A stretch of 64,000 nucleotides of DNA from Lineus longissimus (Eukaryota > Nemertea > Pilidiophora > Heteronemertea > Lineidae), in NCBI RefSeq assembly GCF_910592395.1, contig NC_088321.1:13640001-13704000 (forward strand). Direction: 5' to 3'. This document shows positions 36,801 to 48,360 of the stretch, in pieces. A model generated the notes under the pieces. It saw only the letters and a program-made list of their open reading frames with translations. It was not told the DNA's origin and searched no databases. Each line of letters opens with the position of its first letter. Position 1 is the first letter of the stretch. The position numbers were made by a program, and so were the translations under genes.

Positions 36801-39800
36801 AGTCCTTTTCAGGAAAAAAGACACTCTGATTTCCTACAAAAAATACAGCAGTTGAACGAAATATCATGTGCTTTCACCTGAAACTTTGAAGTCTAAAGTA
36901 TCTAAAAATACTTACCTGGTATTTTGCCTGACTCAGACAGAGCGTTTTGCGAAAAATGCTATCTAAGAGTTAAAAAGCACCCAAAAAATGTTCTGACAAT
37001 CAGGAACAGGGGTGTAGCTAGCGTGTTGGTCTTGGGGGCAAAAGAAGGCTGTCTGGGGGGGGGGGAGCATTTGCCCCCACCCCTATCACTAGCTATATAC
37101 ACCCATGAGGAGTAAATAGTTTTTGCTTCAGCAAAATAGCCTTGAGGGTAAAGAGCAAGGATGTTATCAATTATAGGCACATTTATTGCATATGTCGAGA
37201 CTGACTGTATCATAAAGGGCCCAAACTGCTTCGTCAAAATCATGTTTACTGTGATGATACATACACTTTCGAGTTTTCGTGATGCAGCGATTATCATCAA
37301 TATGATATATAGGGACTGATATCTTAATTATACCTGATCACATGACTAATTACCTTCATGCTACAGATTATTTATCGACCAAACTCAAAATAGTTGTGTT
37401 ACCAATGACTGTAGAAGGCTAGTGGTGAAAACGACCGCCCTTAACTACGCACTTAGTAACATGAAACATTGATATATCAATATCATTAAGCAAGCACCGA
37501 GTATCAAGTCACGAGTAATCAGCAAATGTGATGATCATCAACATCATTTTTGTTATGATTTTCGATGTCAAATGATGATGACTGCATGTCACAGATATTA
37601 CAGCAAAACCTACCTTAGCGGATACCTCTCTAAGTAGGACACCCTCCATGTGACAGACAATGACTTTTGTCCTAAGTCAGAAATTTATTTATGTTTTTAC
37701 CTCTACAGTCAGGAAACCTTCACTGCCAGTCCCAAGGGTGTCCCTAATAGAGGTTCCACTGAATTTATTCTGTTTTAACACATTATTTATGTATCCCGGT
37801 ACATGTACTAGTGATGAATTTCATAACACCCTTTTTAATTTCAGATACGACCATGGTAGTATATCGCCAAGTGATAATGAAAAATTTCAGCCTCACGAAT
37901 TAGAGACAGTAAGTTCTTAAAGATTGTAAGTTTAAGATGAAACTGAGAGATAACAACAGAACACTCTGAAATAGTAACACTGAAAGTCACAATCAAAACA
38001 ATCAAGTCAAGAAGTGTACATTTCTCCAATCCTGAAAATGCTAATGAAACTGAATGAAAAAATACCACATTATCACAAAACTGAAAAATTGAAAAATAAA
38101 TCCACAATTTTCACTCCGTAAAAATACAACATGCCTCGAGGTTTTGTCTAGTGGCGCCATCTTTAATTTCAGGTTGAGTTACGACAATGGCGATTTCGGT
38201 GGTCGTCGTTGTTGATGTGGTTGTTTGGCTGACGATTTTACCATTTTGTTGCTAGATTAAGAAATGATGATGATATGAGTGCAGTATCATGTCAGAGTGG
38301 CAAATAATTTGATAATCTAGACTCAAGATGAGAATAAATAATGATCTTATAGATGTTAAACAGGGTTACATGACATATGGAGCATTTTGTTTGGAGCAAT
38401 CTTGCTGCATACATTTGTGTGTGTGCAATACATGATCAATAGACGCCAACACAGGCAAAGATATAAATGTATCACATCAATGTCTGTGTGGAGAATGAGT
38501 CCCTCCTTGCGGAGATAGATGGGGGGGGGGGGGGGCTGTTGAATGTTGAGGTGAAGTTAGGGTAGAATGGAGTAACTGTAGCCCCGGTTTATTTGTAATA
38601 GCCCCTGCATTGTTTGATGCATGGGGATATCAATCAATATCGTACGCAGGGGCTACAATCGAACCGGGGCTACAATTACCCCATTCTACCTTACTTTCAT
38701 ACTAACTACATACCCTGCTATACCTAACCTAATAGCTTTGTTAAAAGATAATCTACGATACCAAGCACAAACTATCTAACTCAGTCAGCTGCATTAATAT
38801 AAGCTTTTTAAAGGCAGTCTATAGGCAGAAGCCATATACGCAAGAAGTTAGAACACAAAATGCCAGTAGGGGTCTCACCTATCTGACATTATATTGAAAC
38901 TGTTCACTCTTGAACAGGAATGTGTTTTTCGCTAGACAAATATGAGCCGGTGCCTCAACTGCATCAGTCACTTGAAGACCACAAATTTGGCCCCCTAGCT
39001 CCTGTCAATATAGGCCCTCTTTAAGTTGTTTTTTGGCTTGAAAGGCTTGCAGTCATAACAGTAAATCTGGCACACAACATAATCCGAGATTACATGTAGA
39101 TGTAGATTAACAGCCACTAATGGTGACAGTGTACACCACAGTGAAAACAGACGGCCAGAGGCCAAAAAAGGTCGCATTCAAGTAAGTTTTTGTGAACTCG
39201 GTCTCTGTCTCCAGTAAACAAAAGTACATGTAAAGATCGACAATGTCTGGACTTAACAGAATGCTTTGCAAAAGATATCCCCCCATATTCCACAAAGGTG
39301 CATTTTTGCGGACTGTAAAAATTTATCAAACTTGCTTGGAAAGAATTTGCGAAGTGTTTGATTATTATTTCCATTTGTCCCAAACAGGTCTTTTGAGGGA
39401 AACATCACAACCAGAATAAGTTCACTTTAACATTTTCACGGAACTTTTGGAGGATCGAGGGGGCTGGGAACAGGGTCACTTTGGTAAAATTCTATCAGTT
39501 CTAAAAAAGAACACCATACCAGATTTGACAGATGAAATCAGGACTAGACAGGAGTTGGTACAAAAATAATCTACGAAATGCACTCCACAGTGAATGTACC
39601 TCGTTCTTGGGTTCACTGCCCTCTTGCGGTGTCTGTGGAGCGGCGGGATGCTGGCTGGTGATTAATGCCGAAGAGTCGGTGTCTGACTCCTTTTTGATGG
39701 CAGAATCGTTGCCCTTTTTCAAATCTTGGTGATCATCGTCGCTCTGGGGTGAAAATGATGATGCGTGTAGTTTGGAGTGAATTGTGATCATAAGGGCAAC

Positions 39801-42800
39801 AAGAAGAGACTGAATCATTATAACATTGCCATGGGAAGCTCGAGGGACATCGGTCATCAATCAAGCCTCGGACTTGCTTACCTATTCGAAAACACCTTGA
39901 TTTATAATCAGCTGTGTATAATGCCCTATGCGCCTACGGAGCCTCATTTTGAATTTGAACAGCCGTTATGGTTAGGCAACTCACCGCTTTGGTTATGGCA
40001 AAATATGGAAGCAGACTACAGTCTACACTTTATCAAAACTATAGAAGAAACCTAGCAAATGTTACAATCAGCAAAGCGTTGCAGAATAGGGCGCGGAACG
40101 CACCTTTAATTTGGCGGTGCCATCTATTCGCCTCTTAAAACACTACCAACTTACGTTGCTAGGCCGCCGCAAATCGGCCACTGCGGAGAACCTAAACTCT
40201 ACAACTGGTCTCACTGCTTGAATCTAGCGAGAATTATAATTGATGCATTGTTGGAATTTGACAAAATATTTTGATAAAATCTGTCTAAGATAAAGCCTCT
40301 TAATTTGTATTCGTATCTTTGCCCTAACTCAGAACATATATCTAGGGGACGGTGCCCCCAATGTTTCATTAGAAAGGTCCAACGCCCTTTCCTGAGTGAA
40401 AAGCACCCTCAACCAAATCCCAAGGTCTGCAAATAATTTACGAAACTCCATCCAAATGAATTGATATTGTTTTCAAATTGAAGGCTTTATCTTTGACAAT
40501 ATGGGTAATAAAAGCAAAACTTGCACAGCAACTGAAAAGGTCATTCCACGCATTGAATGAACCCCCTACGATAGCCAACCTCAGCGAATTGTTAATGCAG
40601 CAACCTGCCACCTACTGGCAGTGGCAAACACTACTGACTGCACTTACACCACTTGGTATTCGCAGGTCGGATTTTGCCGAAAAATGAAACTGTACTATCG
40701 GGCGTACGGCCTGGACCTGGTGGAACAGAAATGTCACAAATTGAAAAAATTATTTTCAAATACGCAAACTCTTCATTCGAACAGCAAACAATCTAACAAA
40801 ATAGAAACTGTGGTGACAATGGTAAACACACTAAGGCCACAGGTCTTTTCTTTCTTGGTTAACAGGGTGTCGATATAGAATTCTAGACATCAAAAGCGTA
40901 TGAACAAGATCCGAAAAGGCAAAGTTTGATTTCGAGATTTTCATAATATCTTCATAACAGGGGGCATTTTTACATACCGTACTAGTAATTTAAAACGATA
41001 CCAAAATAATTAACTTCTTAAATTTAATCTAAATCTGTTTGCAGGCAATCGTCCCCGTAGCTACGATTCATTAACATTAATTTCCTGTACTCATGTTGCA
41101 TAGAGAAGACTCTAGTCTACCCTGGTCCCTGCATCTACATGTACTTAGAAAGGGGAGATTCCACGCTGTATTTGTTTCGTGAATTGCTTGCTAAACACTT
41201 TACAACTTTACAGCTGGTCTAAATACATTGAGGGTATTTTCCATTTCACCATGAAAAATATCAAGATTCATACAATTATCAAAAACAAAGAGAATGTCAA
41301 ACAAAATAAAACTCCCAAATTTCAAAGCCTTTAAAAAAATCACATCAAACTCTTTGTACCTCGTCTTTATTCAAGTGATAATGATTGACGGCATCTTGGA
41401 GGCTGAGGTGACTTGAGTGAGGGCTCGTGGATCTCGAAAGACTCGCATGTGACCCAAGACGAGAGCGGGCCTTGTTTGGGACATGAACGGCGAGGGCCGC
41501 GTACATTGGACTACGAGGTCGCGTCTCGCGAGGTGAGAGCGCGAGGTCCCCTGGGTCGAGGGTGTGGTCGTAGGGGTTCTGTGTTCGGAAAATGACGAAT
41601 TCCATATATCATGTATATCGTATCAATCACCGGACTAATAAATAAAACCTTCAGTACAAATATATAAATGTCTCAAACATAAGGGGTACTGTGTTTGGAA
41701 AATGACGTAATGGATTCAGGCTTTCTAACTAGGGCAGTTAGATTCAATCTGGCACATGTCCGAGTGTTGGAAATACTACATAATTGTTCTGAATATTTCT
41801 CTCTCTGACTCTATGGTATCATTCATGCTAAAAACAATGCAGGGTCAAAGATAATTGACTTTGAAATAAGCTCAAATGCGTAGAAATAAGTGTCGATGTC
41901 CGACTGTCACGTGACTAAAATGTCATCAATATCTTATGCAAATGACCTTGTGAGCTATAAATAGTAACTTCGCGGAATGCTATTACATTTACAATAATAA
42001 AATCAACAAAATCAAATTAAAAAGTGATAGAATGAAACTTACAGGTCGATAAGGTGAAGATTGGTCCTTTTGAGGCTGTGGAGGTGCCTAAAAGTAAAAT
42101 GTGACAGTGACAGTGAGTACAGGGTGTGTCAAAAAAGAACAGAAACTCAACAAACTCAAGTGAAGTGACAGAAAGTAAAAATTTCCAATTTGAAAAACGT
42201 TTTCATATTTTCTTCCACTGTCTCAGGTACTGCCTTCGACAATATGGTGGTTTTTTATGACTTGTAGTGTTTTATGGATGCAGCATGCACAAATTAAGCA
42301 AACTTACAATCATTCCTATATTTTCTGTGGCGGGTTGAACATAAATTACCTGATGCAAACAACCAAAACTGGTAAATTTTAAGAAAATAGAAGAACATGA
42401 AGATTGAAGAAACGAAAAAGATCGGCCAAAAGTTGTCAATTTTGAACTTATCAAAAAAGGTTTTGTAAGGGTTCTTCTTGGTCTCCTTCCAATGGGAGGT
42501 GTCTGTGCATCCCATCCCATAACAAACCCCCCCCCCCTTGAAGGCACAATTTCATCAAGTTTGGATTGACTTTTTGCGGACCTTATGATATACTGTAGTG
42601 ATGAAGACAAGTGTCACCTTATTACATAATTGAATAATATATACAGTCTGTCAAAGACCATGAAGCATAGTTGGGGCTTGACTTCAAGATTCAGAATTGG
42701 TTAAGAGATTGATACACCCAGCCACAGTGCACCATGAAGTATTCAATACAGAAAATCAATAAACAGGCCGACTACATGGTCAGCCTTGTTGTATACATGT

Positions 42801-44474
42801 ACCATGTTGATATTTACTGCTGACCCACAGTAAAGCGGCCACTGCACACATATATAATAGTTTTGTCATGTTGTTTTATGGTAACAGTGATAATATTTGC
42901 ACAAAATTGGCCAGGCAGTGTAATAGCTGAGTAATCAGTGGGTAGTTCACAACCTGGCAGTATATGGTTACTTCGTCACACAAGCTGACTGGTCATTTTT
43001 TTCTCTTTACAAAGCAATCCAAAACAGCAAGTGAATCCCAACTAAAACGCTGAGTCATTGACCATAGGCACTTTATTTTGGCTAGAACTTGAAATCCTAT
43101 TCAAAAAGCAATTAGAACCCTTTCAAAAAGAAGTGAGTCTCTTCTTCTTTTTCCAGAGAACAGACTCCCACTCCCGAAACTTGATTTCACTTCACTTCAA
43201 AGAAGTTCTACTTGCTTAAAGGGGTACGCCATTCGTAATTACATGCGGTCCAGTTAAATAGAAATCCACTAATACACAATGCTGTAGTGCAGTTATTTTC
43301 AATGTAAATTTGTTTAATCTTGGTATTCATAGTATTTGTATATCAGTCTACACAACAGCAATGTTGAAATTTATATTTAGTATGCATTTTCGCAATTTGA
43401 CATTTTTGAATTCAATTACAAATTCAAAGTTTTTAACCAGCGCGTACGCCTTTAAAGAAGTTCTACAACTAGGATATCAAAACTGTAACATTAACAAATG
43501 ACAAAATTTTATGCAGGAAATAAGAATGCTAAGTGACACTTAGACCAGAAAATCAGAGAACTATACTAATCAATCAAAGAAAACTAAAAAAGGGAGTGCA
43601 TCAAGGCAAAAATTAATGAAGGGTATGCCTTTCATCTTTTTAAACCTTCGGTCAGGAAAATGGAAATGCAGATCCACCTGCCGTAATGTAGACTTATCAT
43701 GCACAAGCTACCTCGCTTAAAGTTATAGTTATCTGTATACACAACGGCAATACGCAATTGGAAATTTTCAAATTCAATGACAAATTTCAAATTTTGAACC
43801 AATTGCCGGAAGGCTCTATTGTGGTGTAACTGTACCGGTCAGGGTTTCCGCCAGAGGGGGATGGGGGATTCATCCCCCCAAAAATATTTCAAGGGGGGAT
43901 CCCCCCCTTAATTTTGAGCACTAAAGTTTGTTTTACTGTCAAATGAGTAATTTTCATGATTTGATATGTAAAATAAGAGCATTTGGGAGCCAATTGTAGC
44001 GGTTTTAGGGCCAAAAAACGTCTCAGGAGGGGTCATATACCCTTTTTAAGAAAAACAAATTTTAGAGAAAAAAAAATTGCTCCCCTCAAATTTAATCCTA
44101 GCGGAAACCCTGCCCTGCCGGTATTTATTTTCCTCAAATAAGACCAGAAGTGTTGCCAAAATTATGATATTGAGGTCAGCGATTTATTGCACTCCCTTTC
44201 AACGAGCATGAATAAAGATTTTGAAAAACAAAATATGTCTCACCTGTATTTGCTGTTGTTGTACCGACTGTTGTTGTGACTGTTGTTGTAATTGTTGTTG
44301 ATACTGCTGTTGTTGTAATTGCTGTTGTCGTTGTTGTGCGAGTTGTTGTTCTTGGTACGCCAATGCCTGTGCATTTGGTTGAACTGTTCCGACCGGTTTT
44401 GTTTGCTGTACCGGGTAACCCTGTCCGGTTCTCTGGGAGTAACTCGGTTGATCCGAACTCGCTGCACAACCCAT
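30818..44474 (-). CDS. N-terminally lipidated coiled-coil protein (about 740 aa, about 15 exons), family not recognised
   Basis: Firm exons, in reading order: 44474-44244, 42087-42043, 41578-41360, 39743-39600, 36731-36702, 35393-35212, 34547-34491, 33687-33431, 32955-32757, 32257-31999, 31845-31692, 31413-31210 and 30978-30818. Less certain exons are 38251-38183 and a 12-bp microexon 36927-36916. The last eight total 491 codons with all phases matching. The protein starts MGCAASSDQ, so Gly2 myristoylation and Cys3 palmitoylation are predicted, followed by a Gln-rich stretch encoded by CAA/CAG. The N-terminal half is low-complexity and Ser/Pro/Asp-rich. From VAQVEITKEILQRYVELEKK onward it is mostly coiled coil, with a compact helical stretch around GVAKYKWQNGRVLLNHACNQ. 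The C terminus is Pro/Gly-rich, then basic and helical (ELKKQHEQEIEEF), ending PPAV. A membrane-associated scaffold is an inference. Confidence 0.8.
31105..31202 (-). mobile_element. MITE family B fragment immediately after a splice donor
   Basis: Read on the minus strand, aaaggggtacgcc..ttgtaattac..g.ggtccag and acacaatg.tgtagtgcag match the left third of 43216-43456. Its end begins nine bases inside the intron that follows exon 31413-31210, leaving GTAAGT intact. Confidence 0.65.
34185..34300 (+). repeat. Dispersed repeat shared with 43055-43150
   Basis: ttgaccataggcac, ctagaacttaaaatcc, aaagcaattagaac and ttcaaaaagaagtgaatg recur in the same order at 43055-43150. Both copies lie in introns of the coiled-coil gene. 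Confidence 0.65.
36215..36410. repeat. Short tandem repeat (ttttgaccatcatgacatac) in an intron
   Basis: Roughly ten units of 17-25 bp built from actttttgacc or actttttgactgtc plus atcatgacat. It lies in the intron between the exons at 36702 and 35393 of the coiled-coil gene. Confidence 0.85.
37599..37763 (-). mobile_element. MITE family A, diverged full-length copy
   Basis: Starts TACAGCAAAACCTACCTTAG and ends AGAGGTTCCACTGAA, with internal acacctctctaagtaggacac-like and cccaagggtgtcc words. It lies in an intron of the coiled-coil gene. Confidence 0.6.
38561..38690. mobile_element. Small palindromic element (130 bp) with GGTAGAATGG ends
   Basis: The left arm GGTAGAATGGAGTAACTGTA continues to GCCCCGGTT, then TAGCCCCTGC. 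The right arm is the inverse (GCAGGGGCTAC, GAACCGGGGCTACAATTACC, CCATTCTACC). The central loop is about 40 bp. It can fold into a strong hairpin. A poly-G run (38521-38535) lies just upstream. Confidence 0.8.
41679..41712 (-). repeat. Short copy of the acceptor region of the exon at 41578
   Basis: aaggggtactgtgttTggaaaatgacgtaatgga repeats the sequence at 41573-41605 (last intron bases, the AG, and the first bases of the exon coding NPYDH), about 106 bp upstream in transcript direction. It keeps a CAG acceptor. Confidence 0.6.
43055..43150 (+). repeat. Dispersed repeat, second copy (see 34185-34300)
   Basis: Same word order as at 34185-34300, with an extra attcaa insertion. It ends about 65 bp before a family B MITE. 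Confidence 0.65.
43216..43456 (+). mobile_element. MITE family B, most complete copy
   Basis: Left end TTAAAGGGGTACGCCATTCG, right end (inverted) TTTAAAGGCGTACGCGCTGG. The element is 241 bp. It aligns along its length with 11449-11700. It lies in the first intron of the coiled-coil gene. No coding capacity. Confidence 0.8.
43640..43815 (+). mobile_element. MITE family B, decayed copy
   Basis: tacacaacggcaa, acgcaattggaaattttcaaattcaatgacaaat and the end aattgccggaaggc match the right half of 43216-43456. It lies about 200 bp from that copy. Confidence 0.5.
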
Positions 44475-46507
44475 TGTGAGTCAGTTCTCTGAAAGGGACA
44501 GTTCAGCTTTAATACAGTATCTTGGACACAGAAGAAGTCATGGCTTAAGCCCATGTTCAGATCGTGATGTCCTTGTTTAGTAACAAAGCTGTGGACCAGC
44601 CATAATGGATAAATTATCTCACACTTCCTTGTGCATTCGTACATCTTGTACATTGCACTGGACCAATCTTGCAATTTTCCCAGCAGATATTTTTTGTATC
44701 TGGCAGATACAAACCCTCCAGACAGAGGGGCCAGTAAAATAGACAGGTCAGCTTTAATTCCATTGTGTACACTGTGCTGTGTACACTACGAAACACATGA
44801 CACCGTAACACAAACAAACCTACATCCACTGCAAACGTCAAAATCAAGTCCTGAAAGACCGAATAAACACAACACAAATGATCCCCATATATCAAACTTC
44901 AAAACTGTGCCCTTAATCACAAATGTACCTCTTTCGATCTTTCTAAAAATGAATTATCTCAGCAAGATTTTCGGCCTCTGGTTGAAAATTTAGGCGATAT
45001 TGGCAACGTCCATGTTGTGACGTCATTCGAACCATAGCAATGTGTAAACATTTGGTCACAGGCAAATGCAAATATGGGTTGGGTATTCCGCTTCCAAATG
45101 TAAGATTTTCCATGGAGATTCTAACAACTTCTGTGTCAAAATAGAAGTGATAACTAGGCCTACATACATTCAGAGCTGAACCTACGATGGGACGTCACCA
45201 TGCCCAGGACTCAGCGGTTGATTTCCAAGGTTTCGTATCTTTCCATAAGGAAGTCACTATAATGAGGTTACACGGAGCTAAGCCATCCTAATCATGATGA
45301 GATCAGGGGTTAATGTTCGCTTCTCCAGCTCTGCACACCCTGCGGTTCCATGGCCTTGAACTCGGCCTCGAACATTGACATGTGCGAGGGGAGGAGCATG
45401 CAACTGGCCGTGTTACTCGAGGGTGGGATTGCCTGCCTGCCACAGATTCCCCCACGTGTTCCATTGACTGTTAGTAAGTTAGTGTTAGTGCACACATGAT
45501 TTTTTTTCGGATGCGATGGTGTCGTTACGTTAGCTTCCCCATATCATTCTTCCAATGATGCAACATCTTGGCACCACTTCTACTCCGCCTCTCGATATTT
45601 CAAACGAGCCTCAATGCCCCTCTTTCAGTAGCTCTCTCGCCTGTGATCAACCCACATCTCGCAAGCACCTGTCAATCACACGGGATTTCCTAATTGAGTG
45701 AATGTGTTATTTCGTATCCATCAGAACAGGACACGTGGTTATTTCACTGACGTCACATGATGACGTTGCCATTGTTTTGCGCCATAATTATAATAATTGG
45801 CCGATGTAAAGGAAATGCAGGACTGGTGGCCGTCAAAACGTAACGTCAGGTCGTGACTTCACGTGAAGAACCTCCATATCAACTTGCTCGCACGGGTAAT
45901 TGCTAATAGAAAGCGCCACCTTTGCAAATCTGTTAAACCAAACTGTCGTTGCTGAATGTGATTTAGCCCCGTGAGATTGTCAAACATGGCCGTCTTGAGT
46001 CGTAATTTTTTCTAAATCAAAATAAAATCGAATTTTTAACAAGAATCCCTTGCCTGAGGATACCGGTTATAGCATTCATTTGTGTCGATTTTAAGGTAAT
46101 TTTGTTATCAGCTATTTTTGCAGTGATGTGTAGCTCTTGATTGGTGTAATTCTGGTTTTTGTCGACGTGTCGAAGGTTTTCCGAAGCCGCCGTGCATTTT
46201 TTGCGTGTGTTAATGTGTGTGTGACAACGTGTACAAAATCAAAATGCCCTATGCACAACACTACAGTAACAGTTCTCTCAACCCCTATGGATTATTCAGT
46301 ATGTACGTACACATTGCATTCCTGTGTAGGTTGTATGTATTCATGGACAGTGTTATACTGAGAGTGACATAACCAGTAATTTTCAATACTCTGCCGCCCG
46401 CCTCTCGATATTTCAAACCCCTGTCAGCCGGTGAGTGTGACCAGTCTCGTCTGATGTCTGATGAAATCCATGCCCCCTTCAGACAGGTTTTAGCGGTAAG
46501 AAAAAAG

Positions 46508-47228
46508 CGGCTGTTATAAAACGCGGATTCCGCGGAAATCTGCGGAAAAATCTAACTTGTCTACAGGGTGGCTACCCGAACCGCAGGTGAGAGTTTTCAT
46601 ATTAGTAGTGTGCATTGTTGTGCGCATGAAGTACTCCTGGTGACAAGGTCTTTGGGAATCCCCGTTATATGGTACGCTGTATGCGCCGTAAATCACAAGC
46701 ACCTTGTAGTTTGAAATAAACTTATACGCTAGACGGGCCGCGAAGTAAGTTTTTGTGATTTCTTAAAATAGACTCCAATGTGCAGTCGCATATGGTTGGT
46801 TAGGTTCGAGCTGCAAGGAGATTGTCCTAAAAAAATTCAGAATTCAGTTCGTCATCGACTTATATTTGAAGGAGGCATATACCGTAACGTACATCAATCC
46901 GGGCATCAATCACATTTGAAAGCAGCCTCGCAATGTGTTCCGTTAGGGAAGGAACCACGGTGGTGTCGAAGATAACATGCAAGTTAATCAACACCAAGAA
47001 AAAAAGAGGGAACAGTCGATCGGAATGGCATGAATGGCGCTCCAAAGGATTAAAATCTGACCGATGAAATGTGCAGATAACTGGTAGTTCTTGCCTCCGA
47101 TTTATGATTTATGTTGTTATTTGTATAATATAATTATCATTGAATATTACATGTATTATGCGCGTATTTACTGGCGGCTTTGTGATTTTTCCGAGGATTT
47201 CCGCGGAATCCGCGTTTTATAACAGCCG
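46508..47228. mobile_element. Non-autonomous DNA transposon (721 bp), hAT-like, with perfect 8-bp target duplication
   Basis: The ends are inverted repeats of about 46 bp beginning CGGCTGTTATAAAACGCGGA and continuing TTCCGCGGAAAT. GAAAAAAG flanks both ends exactly (46500-46507 and 47229-47236). An 8-bp duplication is typical of hAT elements, also of Merlin and P elements. The terminus does not start with the usual hAT CAG, so the superfamily is open. Internal frames (65 codons or less) show no transposase, so it depends on another element for movement. The matching duplication and well-kept ends suggest a fairly recent insertion. Confidence 0.9.
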
Positions 47229-47639
47229 GAAAAAAGTGCGCAATCAGAATCTATGGTCATTCTCAGAGAAAGTGATCAGCGCCAGACTTTTGAACAGGAA
47301 ATAAGAAGTAGGTACGGTACATTTTTACCGCCGCCGGAAAGGAAAAAACACGAACCAAAAAAAAAAAAACGAAACTGGTGAGTGTGTGTCGGTCATTGTG
47401 AAGGTCACCTTGAGAATGAATGGTCTGTGGTCAATCGTTCACAGATGATTTCAGAGCTGGCTGCCAGGTGCCATGCAGGTTGCATTTTCCCATGACTTAG
47501 TATCGAGAAAGAGCGACCCGAGTCTTGAACCCACAGTGTGGGGGTTTTCCACTAGCCTTAATGGTCTGGTGGCCTGCCTTGCCATTAAGGGGTGGCCCCC
47601 TGACCAAAAAAACGAATAAACGGCTCTAGTCCAGCTTGG

Positions 47640-48360
47640 TCGGCCTTAACAGACAAGCACCACAGCAGAGTCTTGCAGACTAGCTCCACAACTCACCGCC
47701 AGGGCAACAATGGTTTATTCACCCCCAAACAGACAAGCACCACAACAGAGTCTTGCAGACTAGCTCCACAACTCACCGCCAGGGCAACAATGGCTTATTC
47801 ACCCCCAAACAGACAAGCACCACAACCAGAGTCTTGCGGACTAGCACCACAAAACGCACCAGACAACAATGTCTTGTTCAGCCCACAGACTAGCACCACA
47901 ACAGAGTCTTGCAGACTACATGTAGCACCACGCCTGGGCAACAATGTCTTGGTAGGCCCTAACAGATAAGCACGACAACAGAGCCATGCAGACTAGCACC
48001 ACAAAACGCACCAGACAACAATGGCTTGTTCAGCCCTAACAGACTAGCTGTAGCACCACAACAGAGTCTTGAAGACTAGTTAGTACCACAACTCACCAGG
48101 CAACAATGGCTTGGTTGGCCCTACAGAGTCAAACAGTCTACCACCACAGGCACAGCTCACCTGGCAACAATTGCTAGGTGGCCCCACGTATGTAGAGTGT
48201 CTAACAAGAGACTACTGGCAACACATCTAACCATGCAACAATGGCTTGGCTGGCCCCACAGAGTCTGAACTAGATTAGCACCACAACACACCAGTCTAAA
48301 ATGGCTGGTGGTCTGCTCTACATATGTACAAATCTTACAGAGTAGCACCACGGCACAACG
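47640..48360. repeat. 80-bp minisatellite degenerating into related units
   Basis: The first three units start with agacaagcaccacaac at 47651, 47731 and 47811 and are 80 bp each. Later units keep agactagcaccaca, cagagtcttgcagac and ggcaacaatg.cttg but vary in length to about 48360. A 98-codon frame across the array (Thr/Ala/Pro-rich) is a by-product of the repeat. Confidence 0.88.

Noticed and set aside
45310-45495. Minus-strand frame with NGTRGG and spaced Cys, considered as a Wnt-like exon
   Set aside because: Only the short NGTRGG resembles Wnt; the expected Cys pattern and splice sites are missing.
47673-47969. 98-codon Thr/Pro-rich frame
   Set aside because: It is made by the 80-bp tandem repeat and has no flanking gene structure.
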